Numbered from the stretch's first letter, positions 47,034-62,000 are shown. The stretch: DNA of 64,000 nt from Salticus scenicus (GCA_963930645.1 OZ005648.1:241805436-241869435); one strand, 5' to 3'. The notes: generated by a model not told the origin, from the letters alone. Program-made: numbers and translations.

Positions 47034-50000
47034 GGGGGAGGGGAATTACTTAAAAAATAAAATCAAGGATGGAATAATGGTGCAGAACTCATACCACTAT
47101 TATCAAAATAAAATTTTCTTCTTCATAAACCAACAATTTTATAGGTAGAGAAATTTTTAAAGAAATACTGGTATGATTTCTGTATCATTATTCCATCTCT
47201 GATTTTATTTTTTAGGTTCAATCTCGGATAATGAATAAAACATGTTTTTCAATATTTGATAAAATGCTGTAACAAGTTCAGTAATATTTTCTTAAATTTA
47301 AGATGTAAAATGAAAATTTACAGGTTTTTAAAAAATTTGATTGTTTTTTCTTGCAGTACCCATATATTCCTCCTCATATTACAAAACCCAAAGAACACAA
47401 AAAGCTCTATTTAGTTCAGCTTCCAGAAAAAGGTATTTGTTCTTGTCACAATTATTTGGTTTGTAATTATTGTTCAGATTTTTTTTCTTAAATCTATTAT
47501 AACAATAAGTATACGTAGATGCCACTTTTTTAATTTATTCCTTAGCATTGTTAATACCCGTCATTTATTCACACCACATTCTTTGTAGAGTATTTTTTTC
47601 AATATATAATTACGATAAAATAGACAAAAATTACTCTTCAATAAAGATGGTTTAATAAAAGGATATGTCCTAACAATGTTACGGAATAAATTAAAGAGTT
47701 GGCAGTCATGTGCATGTTTTAAGTTCTCTGTTTTGTAAAAAATAATCAATAAATAGAACATTCTCCAGTTAATGTAAAGCTTTTTGTGAGTATCACTCCA
47801 AAATTTATTTAATAGACCTTACTTGACAAAATTTCAATAAACATGTTTGAACATTTGAGAATTACCAAATCTAGAGTAGTAGGCAGTAACCTTTTTGACT
47901 TTAGTAATGGAAGGACACTTGTGTCACACATGCCAAAAAAAAAGGAAATAATGTGCTATTGCTTTCAAGTATGCATAACGATGACGAAGTTGATGCTGGC
48001 ACAGGAAAAACTCCAAATGATTTTGGGCTATAATGATACAAAATCTGGAGTTGATATAGTTGGTAAACTATGTGCCACTTATAATGCTGCAAGGAAGGTA
48101 CAAAGGTGGCCAATGGTGGTGATGTTTGCATTACTTAATATCGCTGGTATCATTCACAAGTGATATATGTTTCAAACAAAACAGATTTGGATCTAAATAC
48201 CAGCAAAAGGCAACAGTATTTGAAGGCTTTCTGCAATGATTTGTGTTTGGAACGACTTCAAAGAAATACACAATCATCTGGTCTACATATTGAACTACAA
48301 TTCAGATTACGCTAGTTCCAACCCACTCCCCAGTGTAAAAATATTAAAAAGAAAATATTATTTGTAATTAATTAATTTTTTGTTTGGGTAAATGGAAGGC
48401 CATGTGGTGATGAATGCGAAAGTAGTATAGTGGTTCAAGGCCGAATGATGATTCATTAAGAATAAACATGCACGGCGATTTTTCTAAGTGTCGTTTTATC
48501 GGCAGAGGGCCGGAAATATACTCTCTTGCTGATTATATAGCTAAAAATAAATATGGTCATCAAATTTATAAAAAATAAAATATAAATAACAGCTTACCTT
48601 CATAAATGATAGACAGAGATGAAATAAAATAATGACATATGAAAATTGAGTTAACTCTAGATTTATTGCATGCCTTTCAAAAACTTATATGCGTGTGCTG
48701 GCACTTACAAACCATAATTAATGATTACTAATAATAAGATCGTTAGGAATTATAACTGTTGTATCTTTCATCACATTTAAACATCTTCATGAATTATTAC
48801 GTGGTTTCAATTATAATACTATTATTTTATTAAACGTTCGAAAATGTTCATAGTTTTTATTTATGGAATTAATTTTAAAATGTTCGTAAGTTCCTTTTAA
48901 TGGAAGCAATATATTATTTTTATCTTCTTGGAAATTGGCTGTTGACAAAATATTAAACATTTCACGTACACATTCGATGCTGCTAGCCGATGATGAATAT
49001 TTTTAATCATAAGAGAGGTATTGTAGTATATTAATTTCCACTTGTGGAAGCACTTATTTAATATAATCATGATGAAAACTGATATATTTGAAGCTGATCA
49101 TTAAGAAGAGCGTAATCCAATGGCGTTTACAAAAGGATTGGAATCACTTGATTCCCTAATAATTTTAATCCTTGTGAGGGCGTACACAGGAAGGAGCGGT
49201 CTGAATAACAGCTTCAGTTGAAGATAACCATGATGATGGATGGATTGGCAGGATGAAGATAGTCATATTATATTCGTTTTCTTTCTTTATTTTTGATTGA
49301 ACGTAGATTAGAATAAGATAAATTTATATTTCTAAAGTTAATGAGCTACCGTACGAGGCTTACTCTAAAGGCGGAGCCGTTAAGCGGAACGAGACAGAAT
49401 CGACGGAGCTGTTGACAGTGGAAGATGTTTTCTCCAAGTCTGGTCAGCGTCTTTTCCAATTCCCCGCGTTCAAGTGCCGAAATACAGTCAGATAAATGAG
49501 CGATGAAATAGCTCGCTCCAAATATTTTTAATTGGAGTTGATTTTATGAATAAAAGTTAATTAAAGTTGATGAAAGTGAATTATCTTTATTCACCATTTA
49601 TTTATTTTTGATTTCTTGAAAGAATAATTTATTTTTTCTATTTTTTGTTGAAAATTTTGCGATGACGCTATTTTTTGAAAGTGCGTAGGAGTACTTCCGG
49701 AGTGCATTGAACTCAAGCAAAATTTCTTGGAATTTGTGGCGTCATAGTTTCAGCTAGAGAGGGAAACGATGTATTTTTGAAAGTACAAAATATCAGAGAT
49801 ATCTTTTTTGAAATAAATACGAAGAATCCAGAACGTATTTAAATAATTTTTTAGATGCTAATTCACCAAATATTTTGGGATTTATTATGGACTTTGGGAA
49901 ATATTTATTAATTACTTTCTGGGTTTATTAAATAATTTTTTAGAGCATATTAAATAGATTTTTCTGGATTTTAAATAAATTATTTCCAGAGTTTAAATAA

Positions 50001-53000
50001 TTATTTCCGATTTCAATTTTTGAAATAAATCATCTCCGTTTTTATTATTTTTTATTAAAAATTCATATTAGTTGAATTTTGGAAGGAAGTTTTAAAATGA
50101 TAAATTTTTGAATAAAATGTTAAAAGTTTTTACCTTTTAACACCCAGCAGTATCAAGAAGTGTCTTCATGCCATGGTAGACAGAGAAAGACGAATTTTAA
50201 ATGTCAAAACAGGAAGAAGTGTGCTATTTAAAGTACAACTAACTGAAATGTTCTGAAGTATTTTGTTTGTAACATGCATGCATAATATGTGAAAAATTTG
50301 TCTATCCTTTTCAACAAAGTTCAGCGATATGGGATGAAAGCTAATCATGACAGGCATGAACGTTTTCTGCGTTTTTGTGGAAATCTACTTTTTTGAAGGC
50401 TGTTTTGACTGTTTCTGAGATCAATGAAAATCCGATGAGAAATCGTGACCAAAAATTATTGGGGTGGGGGGGTAGCATAGGTGCCAACTTTTTCAGTTTT
50501 GGCTGAAATTTCCCGATTTTTATTTAATTTCTCTCACATTTAAAAACATCACAAATTTCGTTCATTTAAAAAAAAAAAAAAAAACTAATTAACAATTGGT
50601 GATCAAAAGTAGAGATGGAACAAAGCTTCGGCCTGGCTGAATAATGAGCGTGATTCGATCGATTTGCTCTGCAACAATTTATGTTGTGAATATTATTTTA
50701 ACAATTATTATTATATGACTCTTTGCATTTATATTATTAGATATTTTAATCTTTTTCAAATCTCAAATCCAACACATTGTAAGGATTTTTAATTATAGAT
50801 GATTATGAAACATGATGATATATGACACACTTTTAATATATATAATTTTAGACATATTTGTAAAAGCATTTCAAATAGTTAAGAAAAATAAAAAACCTAA
50901 AATGCATAAAAAAGGAAAAAATGACAACCATATTTTGTGTCGAGTAAAACTTTTTTTTTCCGGTGAGTGTAGTATGAGTTGAAATTTTGAGCCCTGCCAC
51001 AAATCATATAATAATTAATAATATATTCTATTTAAATTGGAAGTTGCTAAGAAATAAGTTACAATACATTATATTTAGTTAACAATTTAATTATATGAAC
51101 AGCTTTAGTTGTTTTAAAATGAAGCTATTAAAATATTGCATGAAACATAGTCATGTATAGTCAATAATCAAGATTAACTGTAACCTAGAATTATAAAACA
51201 TGCAGAGAATTATTGAAAAATAAATAAAAGCTGAATTTTTATTTTTTATAAACCAAAATTACAATGCTTATTACTTGCACATCCACTCTAGATCTAAATT
51301 CTAAATATTTATTATTGATAATTAAAGTTAGAAAATTTATTCTAGATTAGTTATTATCACATGGTAAAATGTTTTCTAGGTTAATAATTGACATACTGTA
51401 AATTGTTTATGTTTATTTTCATCTTATTACATACCTTACTTCATTTCATCATTTATCACATAATTTTAAATTATGATGCAAAAACTCAATGTTTCTGCAT
51501 TTTTAGGAAGAATTTTTTCCCCTTTTTCCTCATACACATTTCCAGCTTCAGAAAATAACCTTTCGCTATATGTACCAGAACTCTGTTCTTGTTGAAGTTA
51601 GAGCTTCCGAATGTTTGCAATCCTAAAGTACAAATTTTCACTAAATTCGGTCGCTAAGATGCCAAATTTTATGCCAAACTGCCAAAATTGATGCCAAGAC
51701 CAAAATCTGCTTTGGCTACAAACTTAGCAGCTTGACAAGAATAATGATAAAATTTGGCGGCAAATATTGTTCCAAGATAACTAGAATTAGTAACTCTTTT
51801 CTCAATTTTAAGAGGATTAATATTTTTGCTAAAATATATCTTTTTCATCACTAATTTTCACGAAAGAGAACAAAAGTAAGCCATCTATACTCGAATGATT
51901 TTTATTGCATTTCAAGTTGTTCATTTGACAATGAGAGATTCTGTAATAAGCATTGGAGCACTATTCTTGAAAAAAAAAAAAAACTATTATATTTGTCTCT
52001 GTGGTATATATAATTCAATTATCATGATTTTTGTGGCTGCAGTAGCATTATTTATTTTCTTCCCTTGCTTATTTTCAGGAATCTTTATAGGCTGGACCTG
52101 CTTGTTTATTTTTGAATCAGTTGCCTCACAAAAATGTGAATGTTTTCATAACAATATATGTATATTCCAGTGGGTGTATAGGTAAATCATTGTGGTGTCA
52201 ACATAAGATTTTTTTAACCAATTATAAACCAATTATAATTAAGTTAAAATTTAAAAAATAAAATTAATTTAATTGATTAAATTTTAATTTAAAACTGAGA
52301 TTAATTTGAGTTACCTAAATTCACAATTCATAAGTATCATGCAAATAAGTAAAGATGTTTCATGTGGATTCAAGAACAAGATAGGGAGGAATGATAGTGC
52401 CCTCTGTTAGCAGGGTTGTATTGGTTTTAACCATAGGGGTTTTAACTAGTGGTTTTAACCGTCCTGGTCGATATCAGTTTTGGCCACTGAAATTCGTTAT
52501 TGAATTTATTTACTACCAATCAAGGTCAGAAAGAATCTGCTACCAATGAAATATATCTTAGTATCATATGTTAAAACTAAGTAAACATTTGTTAAAAATG
52601 TCATAACATAGGAATGTCGTAACAGAAATAATATCACCAAGAAACAACACAATTGTTTTAATTAATTTTTAAACAACTCTTTTTTGGAATTTATATTGAA
52701 TTTAAAAAATTGTTACAAGTCGCAAGTTTTGCAGTTGTCTCTAAACTTTGACGGTTTTGTAAATTGTTTTGAATAAGTCCAAACTTTGAAAATAGTCCTT
52801 CTATTGAAGACGAGCTGGCACAACAGTTCATTAGATGTAATGCAAAATCAACAAATTTTACATCAATGCCTTTTATCTTCATTGCTGCCCAACAGACATC
52901 AGGTGCAAGTGTATTTTTTACGCTTTCAGAAAAAAAGGATTTCGGATATGGTAAAGACTCTCCTTGAAATGCAATCACAAGTGGCGAAAATGTAGGATCA

Positions 53001-56000
53001 GTGTTATCGTGTAACCATTGTCTTGCTATTTCTTGCTTGTCTTCATCAATACCTTTACCCATATAAACAGAATTCAGCATATGTGCAAGAAAATGAACTG
53101 GAGTAACACTTTCTTTAAATCGTATTTGTATATTTTATAGTTATATCTTATATTAGTATTATTATTTTTAATGAATTGTTGTTTTTATTACTTATTAAGT
53201 TATTTTAATTTCAAAAACAATTATTATTAAAATTAAAGCTGTTTAAAACCATTTTTTACAGTGCTGACCATTTTTTACCACTTTTGACCATTTTTGGACG
53301 GTTAAAACCATTTTTGACCAGCGTCCTGGTCAAAATCGGTTTTTACCAGTCAAAATTACAACCCTGTCTGTTAGAGTGAAATAAAAAGTAATGACCCGCA
53401 TTTTTTTTTTTTTTGTAATATTGCTTAATAAAACCTAAACAAGTGTATATAATCAATTAACTGTTTAGATCTGAAAATAATCTGACTCCATTATACATGA
53501 GTGTCTTAATTTTCACGAGTGTCTTAATTTTTTTCATCTGCTTTGAACAACTAAATCTTTGAATTATTTTTACTTGATCTACTCCATGTGAATGCCGCTG
53601 CCTCGTCCAGTGAGTAACTTTTTTTTTTTTTTTTTTTTTTTGTCAATTTTTTTTGTTGTTCGATTCTCTGAATTCTCATACTAAATAGTTTTTTTTTTTT
53701 ATACTTCTTTGTTTATCATATTTGACTTCAATTTTTTAATGTACGATCGATCGGGGACCAGCTAGTTGCCACTGTGGCCATTAGCGTAATAAAATCATAC
53801 ATTGCTGCTCATAGTTGAAAAAGGGTCTCCCTTGATGAGTTTTTTCACCTTTCTGAGCTTTTCCTACATAAATTTGGTCTAAAATATTGTCCTAGTTGTT
53901 TATTTTCTCATTGTTTTTGTATCTTTTGTTTCGGGATCAATAAGTAAAAATTAATTGTTTCAATTGTTAAATATCGGTCTTCTAAGGTAATTTTAATTTG
54001 ATGAAAATTTATTTGTCTTTGTGGTTTCAGTGATCTTGTATCTGTTGCTCGGCTTTCACTATGTTTTAAAATATTATTTATATATATTATTGATGGATTG
54101 TTATCATTTTACTATAACTTCTATGTATGTGGGTGCTTTCAAACACTTTCTTAAGTTTCTCTTTTTTTAATTTACTGAATATATTACGTTGGCATCAATA
54201 TTTATAGAATTTTTCTTTTACTCAAAAATTTTCCCCGCTTCTGCACATCTTATTATGTAGTATGTATGTTCTGCATCTTGTTTAAGCTTATTTATTAGCA
54301 AATAAATAAGAAGTATTTTCATTTTTAATGCTCTGTTTAACCATGAATGACAGCTTTCCACAGGGTTATTAGTGCAATGTCTTTGCCCATTCCATCATAA
54401 ATCTGGAGAAATTCTGGTATTGTTCAACAACTGTCTAATGAGGTAGTCATAAAGTATGAATAATTTTTTATTTTCTGGAGAATCCACAGTTTTATTATCG
54501 CCCTTCTGGACTTGCACTAAAGGCACAGCTTCTTCTATTCCTCCTCCTTGCTTTCCATCCCCTTACATTGTGGACACATTTCGCTAAAAGTATGCCATCC
54601 ATCCTAATGTTTTTCTCAAAATAGGTTTTTAAATTATTATGTAACATTCTAATGTTATGGAAAATGACAATTTTAGCAGCTTAAAGATGATTCCCTCAAA
54701 AAATATTAAATTTTTAATTTCTGAAATATTTAAGATTACAAGTTAATTTGTTTACGACTTGATATTCAAATTGTAGATTTCACAAGCTAATTTTCATTAA
54801 CACCCAGCTGTTGTAAGATGTATTTTTTTTTTCTTTCTTTTTAAATCCTAAGCAATTTTGCTATCCAAACAAAAATTGAAGTGTTTGATAAATTTTGCAA
54901 TTTTATTTATGCATAATGCCTGTACTTTTATGTCTGTAATGTTTTTAAATGAATATTTTTCTAGCATTGTTTGCTGTTCCTAAAAATTACAAATTAGTTG
55001 CTGCACCATTATTTGAGTTGTATGATAATGCTCAAGGATATGGACCAATCATATCTAGTTTGCCACAAGCTCTCAGCAGGTAATTTTCTAGCATACATTA
55101 TGTCAGTTTATTATGGTCTTTTTTTATGAATTTCTAATTAATATTTCAGCAATTTTAACATACCCACTGTTAATTATATGCTAGTATATAATTTAAATGT
55201 TATTGTCACTAATTTCTAACTTTAATCAGTATAATTATAAATTAGTATAAAGTTATCCCCCCCCCCCCTGTAGTTGTAGGTATTGATTTATTGATAATAT
55301 ATACCAAGTATAACAAAAAGATAGCGGCCAATTCAGTATCTCAAAATGCACCTGTTAAATGTTAAATAAAATTAGCTAACTAATAATGTTAAAATTGACA
55401 ACCTCTTCCCTGTGGACTCAGCAGGCAGAACTTTGAATTTTCAAATATGGACTCCCACCGTTCGTTAAATATTTGAAATCACCAGAAAAAATCCGACTGA
55501 TTTTACCTATATGTATCATATATTTTTTTTCTTAGATAGTGCAAAAATAGGAATATATGAAAATATTGTATGGTTCTAAAATTATATAAAAATATATGTT
55601 TAGTATTTTTTAAATAACTGTTCAGTGATGGTAAACTTTACCTTACGATTAGTCTTTCTAGGGCAGGGACCGCAGACTTCCTATTATTTTGTAACTTCTT
55701 AAAATTTTCCGGTTTTCTCCTATTGTTTTTTTTTTTTTTAATATTTCTCTGAGCTCCCACCATCTTTCTTACCATCTGCCTGCATCATTCAGTCAAATAA
55801 GTTTATTATCTTTATCTAACTCTCCTCCCAGCAATATGAGTGACCTTTACATACCTGCCAACATTTGAAAATGACAATTAGTAGCACACCAATTTAAAAA
55901 ATGGATTGGATGGTTGGTTGATTCATTTTTATCATGCAACACACGAATCCTAAACAAATAAATGTATGTACACTAAGCGACCAAAAAAAAAAAAAAAAAA

Positions 56001-59000
56001 AAAAAAAAGCCGCACTGCAGGAAAAATGACTTATACCTTTTTTATTTGTAATAACTTTAAAATTAAGGGTTGAAACAAATAAAACTGTCTTTTTTTGCAT
56101 AATACCAAAGGGATGAAATGATACCTATGTACATTTTCGATATAATAATTTGCTTTATTACACTCTACGAAGTACTTTATAAGAATCTGCAAAAACTTTC
56201 GTTTTAAATATAATGCAATAGCCATACACTTTGTATTCTATTATGATTTATGATATGAAATAAACAAGTTATATTTTATTATATGAAATAAAACTATTTT
56301 TTTTGTTAGATCTAAGCAATTTTTTAATAAAAATGTGTATTCTGTATTGTGTTAATTCCACCTTTATATGGAATTACTGCTTTAATGCACAAGGGCATAG
56401 TATTATACAGTGTTTTAATGTAAATCTCAGAAATTCCAATGTGCCAAATATCACAAATATTTTTTTCTAGTTCTGGCAGAGTTATAGGCTGCAAATTTCG
56501 AAACCTCACCCATCTCCCCTGCCTCTTTATATGCGAAACATTTTCGAGCAGATCACGATTAGGAATATTTCCATGTCTGGTAAAGAAGAAATTCTATTAT
56601 CTTTCGTAGGATTTAACTTAAAGTGAAAAAAGATATGATTACTTACATAATTATAGGTTCTTATGAGAATGGATAGGAAATTTTGACAACTTGAAGTGAA
56701 TAAACTTACCACAGACGCCGTGTAGTAAGGTGCATTATCTTGAAATGCTGTTTGTCAAAATGTCCAAGAAGATACCTCCAAAATAGTCAGTCAGGCACCA
56801 CTTTTATAAAGGCTGTTTTATTTCAAGTTAATTGATCCCTTGAGCATAAAAATTTGTCCGACTGTTTGAAAAGTTATGCACCTCCGTACCATAATGTACG
56901 GAGAATATGTCACTGTTTTAAAAGTGCAATTTTCATTAAGTTGGTCATATTTTCGTTGTTAAATCTGCTTGTTTTCTTTAAATTGAAATAAGTTAAACTT
57001 GACTCATCAGAGAGAACCAGTTCAGCCCAATAATTAACTAATCAGTTTTTAATTTTTTTATTCATCTGAGGTCTTGCTTTCCTAATTCTCTTCACTAAGA
57101 ATGGAATTTTTTCAAATTTTCTGTTATTTAAACCTGCTTTGTTTAATAGTGGCTGCACTGTAGTTAAAGAAATTATGCTGCTAAACACTTTTTCTAAATC
57201 TCTTTTATGTTCTGAATGTAATAAAACCAATTTTATGAGCAATGGCTTTTTAACTTATGGTCATCTCGCTTGGATGAGCAACATGGACGTCTAAAGCCAA
57301 ATTTCTAGTTTAAACGTCGAAATTTTTTTTATCTTGCTAAAAACCATTTTACCAATATTTCGCTAACATTTAATTATTTTGCCATCTCATGTATTAAAAT
57401 ATTTTTTGATTTTCATTCAAAAATTAATACTTTTTGTGGCATTGCTAACTGCCTTATTCTTACCACTTTTGAAATCATTTCTAAAATTACAATTTTCCTG
57501 ACAATTGCATTTTGTTGTTAACACTGAATTCAATGCTTTAGTGTATGTGGTGAACAACATAATAAAATCTGTTCAAAAATTTGCTTTTTAAACTATTAAA
57601 TTGGCAGTTGTAGAAGGTGAAAAGGAAAATATCCAAGTGCGGCTTTTTTTATGTCGCTTAGTGTATATTATCGTATTTTCTTGCGTATAATCCACCGGGT
57701 ACTGATTAAAAATTTTCCACAGATAATACGCACTGCCAGATGCTTGACATCCGGCTTTTATTTGGCACAGAAATCCAGCCACATTATGTTAATTGTTTTT
57801 TCTACCTCCCCCTCCTCAGATTAAATATTTTTTAAGTTATTATTTTTATCAAAATAATTTGCATCAGTGTTCATATATAATGAAAGACTGTACTGTTTAA
57901 GAGACAAACATGTTTTGTAAAGCCAGGTGTAAAATAATTTTAGAATCAGTCAGAATAATTTTACAATTTAAAATTCAGAATTACTCTTTTTACACTATAT
58001 TCAACCAGTTATTAAAATTCAGCAAAAATGCTAGCCAATCAATAAATATTTTTGTTGTGTGTTTAATTATGTGTATAATAAAAAAAAAATATAAAATATA
58101 ATTATTGCAAAAAATTATAATCTTAGCATTGGGATAATTATTTTAAAAATGCTAAAATATAAATATTAAACACATTCAAAGGCTTCTGCAGGCATTTGAT
58201 CATGTTTTTATTGACTTTGATTCTTGTTTGTTTGTATGTTTGTTTTTTTGTCCAATACAAATCTTGCAATCGATTTTTAACTAACTTCTCAATTAGCTAG
58301 ACATTTGAAACTTTCAGGACAGCTCGAAACACAGTGGCAATACATTTTTTTAATACAATCAACTGTATTAAAAAAATGTCAACTGTTTCTGGTCCCTACT
58401 GCCTTTGGTAGCATTTATATGATTTGACAGAAAATTTATTTAACTAACTTCCTGACTAGCTAGACATTTGAAACTTTCAGAATAGTTCAGAACACAGTGA
58501 AAATGCATTTAAAAAATATTTTTAACCAACTTCTTCGGGACCCTGCTGCCTTCATCAGTGTTTCCAGTACAACCCTTGCAATCGATTTTTCACTAACTTC
58601 CCAACTAGCTAGACATTTGAAACTTTCAGGATAGCTCAGAACACGGTGACAATACATTTTTTTAATACTTTTAGTCAACTGTTTCAGGTTCCTACTGCCT
58701 TTGGCAGCGTTTATATGATTCAACAGGAAATTCATTTAACTAACTTCCCGACTAGCTAGACATTTGAAACTTTCAGACTAGTTCAGAACACAATGAAAAT
58801 GCATTTTTTAAATATTTTTAATCAACTTCTTCGGGACTCTGCTGCCTTCGGCAGCGTTACCAATACAAGGCTTGCAATCGATTTTTAACTAACTTCCCGA
58901 CTAGCTAGCCATTTGAAACTTTTATAATAGCTCAAAACACGATAGCAATGAATTTTTTTAATACTTTTAGCCAATTGTTCCGGGTTCCCGCTGCCTTTTG

Positions 59001-62000
59001 TAGTATTTATATGATTCAACAGAAAATTTAAAAACATGGTATATAAAATTTCTTTTTATCTTGTAATTATTTTTATTGAAGAACTATCAACCAAATATAA
59101 ATTGTCATGCAACCCAACGTTGTTACAAATGATACACTGAGGTGACAAAATTAGAGTTGTACCAAATAGTGTTTTTTGTGGAATACTGAATATTCAGTCA
59201 AAATTTTGACCGAATATTTGGTATTCAGCTGAATACTTAAATTTCAATTTAAGTATTCGGCTTCATTGCATATCAAAAAGAATGCAATATACATTAAAAA
59301 ATATCAGCATAAAATTTAAGCATTAAAAGATAAATTTTACTGTCAAAATAGAAATAATTTATCATAAAAAAAAAAAAAAAAGAAATCATTCCTTTCTTCT
59401 TTTCCCTGTAAAATTTTAAATTCTAGTAAATAAACTAAAAAGCCCAAACACATTAAATAATAATAAATTTTCTGAATTTTAAAAAAATAATTTTATTTAT
59501 ATCCAGGCATTTGTACACATACAGTTGAACCTCATTAACGTGAATCTCAAGGGGAATAAAAAATTTATTTATGTTATCAGTAACTCAGAAATTGATCTTC
59601 ATTTTGAAGAGGATTGTGGAAACAGTTCATGTTAAAAATAACTCAGGTTGAGAGTGTTCACATTAATGAGGTTCGACTATGTGTGTGTATCATCATCATC
59701 AATTTCATTCTTTATCAATCCATTGCAGGATGAAGGCCTTTCCTAGGTGATTCCAAATTGCCCGGTTTTCTGCAATTTTTCTCCATTCTGCTCATCCAAA
59801 CTTCTCAATTACATCTCTCCAACAACACAGTGGTTGCTTCCTTGTTCTTTTCTTATCTCTTAGTATCCAAATAGGATTTGGTGGTCCATCTACCATCATT
59901 TCTTTTTGCAAGGTGTGCAGCCCAGCTCCATTTTAACTTTTTGACTCAAGAAATAACATCAGTAACTTTGGTTTGCTTCCTAATCAAAGTGTTTTGCTTT
60001 CTGTCTCTTCGGGTGAATCATAACATGCATCTCTCCATGCTTCTCTGGGTCGTTTGCAGCTTCTGTGTAGTTTTACATGATAATGTCCAAGTTTCTGAAG
60101 CATAAGTTAATACAGGCAGAATGCACTGATCAAATCTTTTCTTTTTAAATAAATTTGGAGGTCGCTTTTGGATATAGCTTTATTTCTTCAGAATGCTCTC
60201 CATGGAAGTTTAACTCAAATGTTAATTTCTTGCATGATTTTCCCGTTCATTGTAATGATTTGTCTCAGATAAATATAACTGCTTACTGTTTTAATTCAAC
60301 CATATCAAAAGTGATCTTCAGTGGAGAAACAAAGGAATTTAACATAATTTTGTCTTACCGAGGTGCATTTTTCAAGTCAATGTGCTTGTTTTCCTTGTTA
60401 AACAGGGTTCCCATGGGCCTCGAAAGTCCTTAAGAAGTACTTGAATTTCATTTTCTTTTTCAAGGGCCCTTGAAAGTACTTGAATTTCGTGTAAAGTCCT
60501 TGAAAATCCTTGAATTTTCTGTTCTAGCAAACGCTCTATCAAGGCTAAACTATCTCCATCTCCACACACATGCACCATTGTCCAAAATAATGCATTTTGT
60601 TATAAAATTATCTTGCTTTTGCATATAATTTCAACTTATGTCTTTTTTGCCAATCTCATACCTGTTTGGTAGACTAGTCATTAATTTTGAGCAGAAAGTG
60701 ACCAGACCAGAACTCAAACCTAAGAACTTTGGAATAATCATAATGATCCAAATTCCAAATCATAAACTAATCATTTTTTGACTTTTGTTAAAATTAATTT
60801 GGTCAATCCAATTTAATCCAATTAATTGGTCAATCCAATTAATCCTTATTAATTGGTCAATCCAATTTGGTGTGGAAGTGTTATGATTAAGATCAATTGT
60901 CTGCATTAAGGCTCTGGTTTGAGTAGGATAGTCCTCTGTGGGGTCTTTCTAAGACGTTCTAGACTATATTACGCTAGTTTAGGAGAAAACCACAGAAAAC
61001 TGCTAACGGTTAAGCCAACGAGCGCAACCGGTATCGAACCCAATGTCTCACGTACACCAGCTTCGAGGACAGAACCTCTTGATCACTGATGGGCCTATTT
61101 TAATAAGGAATATTATTCATGCATAAGTGTGAACACACTTCAACCCACCACGTATCAACCGGAGCACCACTTTCTTAATGATTTCATGACAATTTCAATA
61201 GTGATTCCGTGTTCTGGATCAAAGAACCGTACAAATATAGAGAATACTTTTATTTCTTTGTGATTCGAAGAATCTGTATAGATATAAATTATAATATGCT
61301 TTGCTAAGTTTATTAGAAAGTTGTTCTTTTGAGAATCTAATGCAGAAAAAAAGATAGTGTTCAGTTTGATACGGCCAACAGCCAATTGAGCCTCCCAGTT
61401 TTACGAAATTGTTGAAATTGAGGACTAAATCCTTTTCATTTGAAAAAGAAGACAGACGACGAAAACCACAGGATCAGAAATATTCAGGATTTTGGAATTT
61501 TCTGAATTTTTTTTATTATTATTATTAATTTTCCTGAATTACAAAACACAACTCACTAACAATATGTAAAGAAATATATAAACATATATCAAGAAAAATT
61601 TACCTTTTGCACATGTTATTTAGCTGAAAAATTTAGATTCTTTTTTTTTTTTAAATAATAAAATAAAGGCTAATATTTTAGGTGCATTATTTAATATCTA
61701 TTTTAACTACATCATTAAGTAAGAATAATTTGTATTAAATTAAGTTCACGATATTTCATACATAACTTTTTTTTTTTTTTTTTTTTAGTAGTTGTAGTTT
61801 TGTTTCTGAAAACTTCCTGAATAATTCTGAAAAATTCCTGCATCCAATACTTTTTTTTTTCTGTTGAATCTAGCGGAAAATAAAAATTAACTGCAATAAT
61901 AATATGTACACATGCACATTTAATTGAAAATTGTTTCTTGTATTGTCTAAATGCTATTTCGAAAGAAAAGTGCTTTGAAATAAGCCCAGTTGGGTAGAAG

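Larger units (their letters stand above)
43338..47356 (+). other. NUDT21: NUDT21 intron 4 (4.0 kb)
   Basis: GTAAAA...TCTTGCAG, phase 0. Holds a CAGGGG-ended element, a Penelope-like RT fragment, an unexplained frame at 46201-46407 and a hairpin at 47051-47218. Long poly-T and poly-G runs occur at 46590 and 47010. Confidence 0.85.
47433..54964 (+). other. NUDT21: NUDT21 intron 5 (7.5 kb)
   Basis: GTATTT...TTTCTAG, phase 1. Contains piggyBac, hAT and MULE-like relics and dispersed repeats, listed separately. 48330-50460 has GC-richer islands (49140-49500) without recognisable domains, possibly an LTR or other repeat; nothing was identified there. Confidence 0.85.

Noticed and set aside
47901..48131. 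Minus-strand open frame
   Set aside because: It is antisense to the piggyBac transposase fragment.
51895..52185. Hydrophobic 96-codon frame resembling a membrane protein
   Set aside because: Its hydrophobicity comes from T-rich DNA and the second copy of the repeat does not preserve the frame.
58487..58735. Minus-strand open frame of 82 codons
   Set aside because: It lies entirely within the dimeric satellite.
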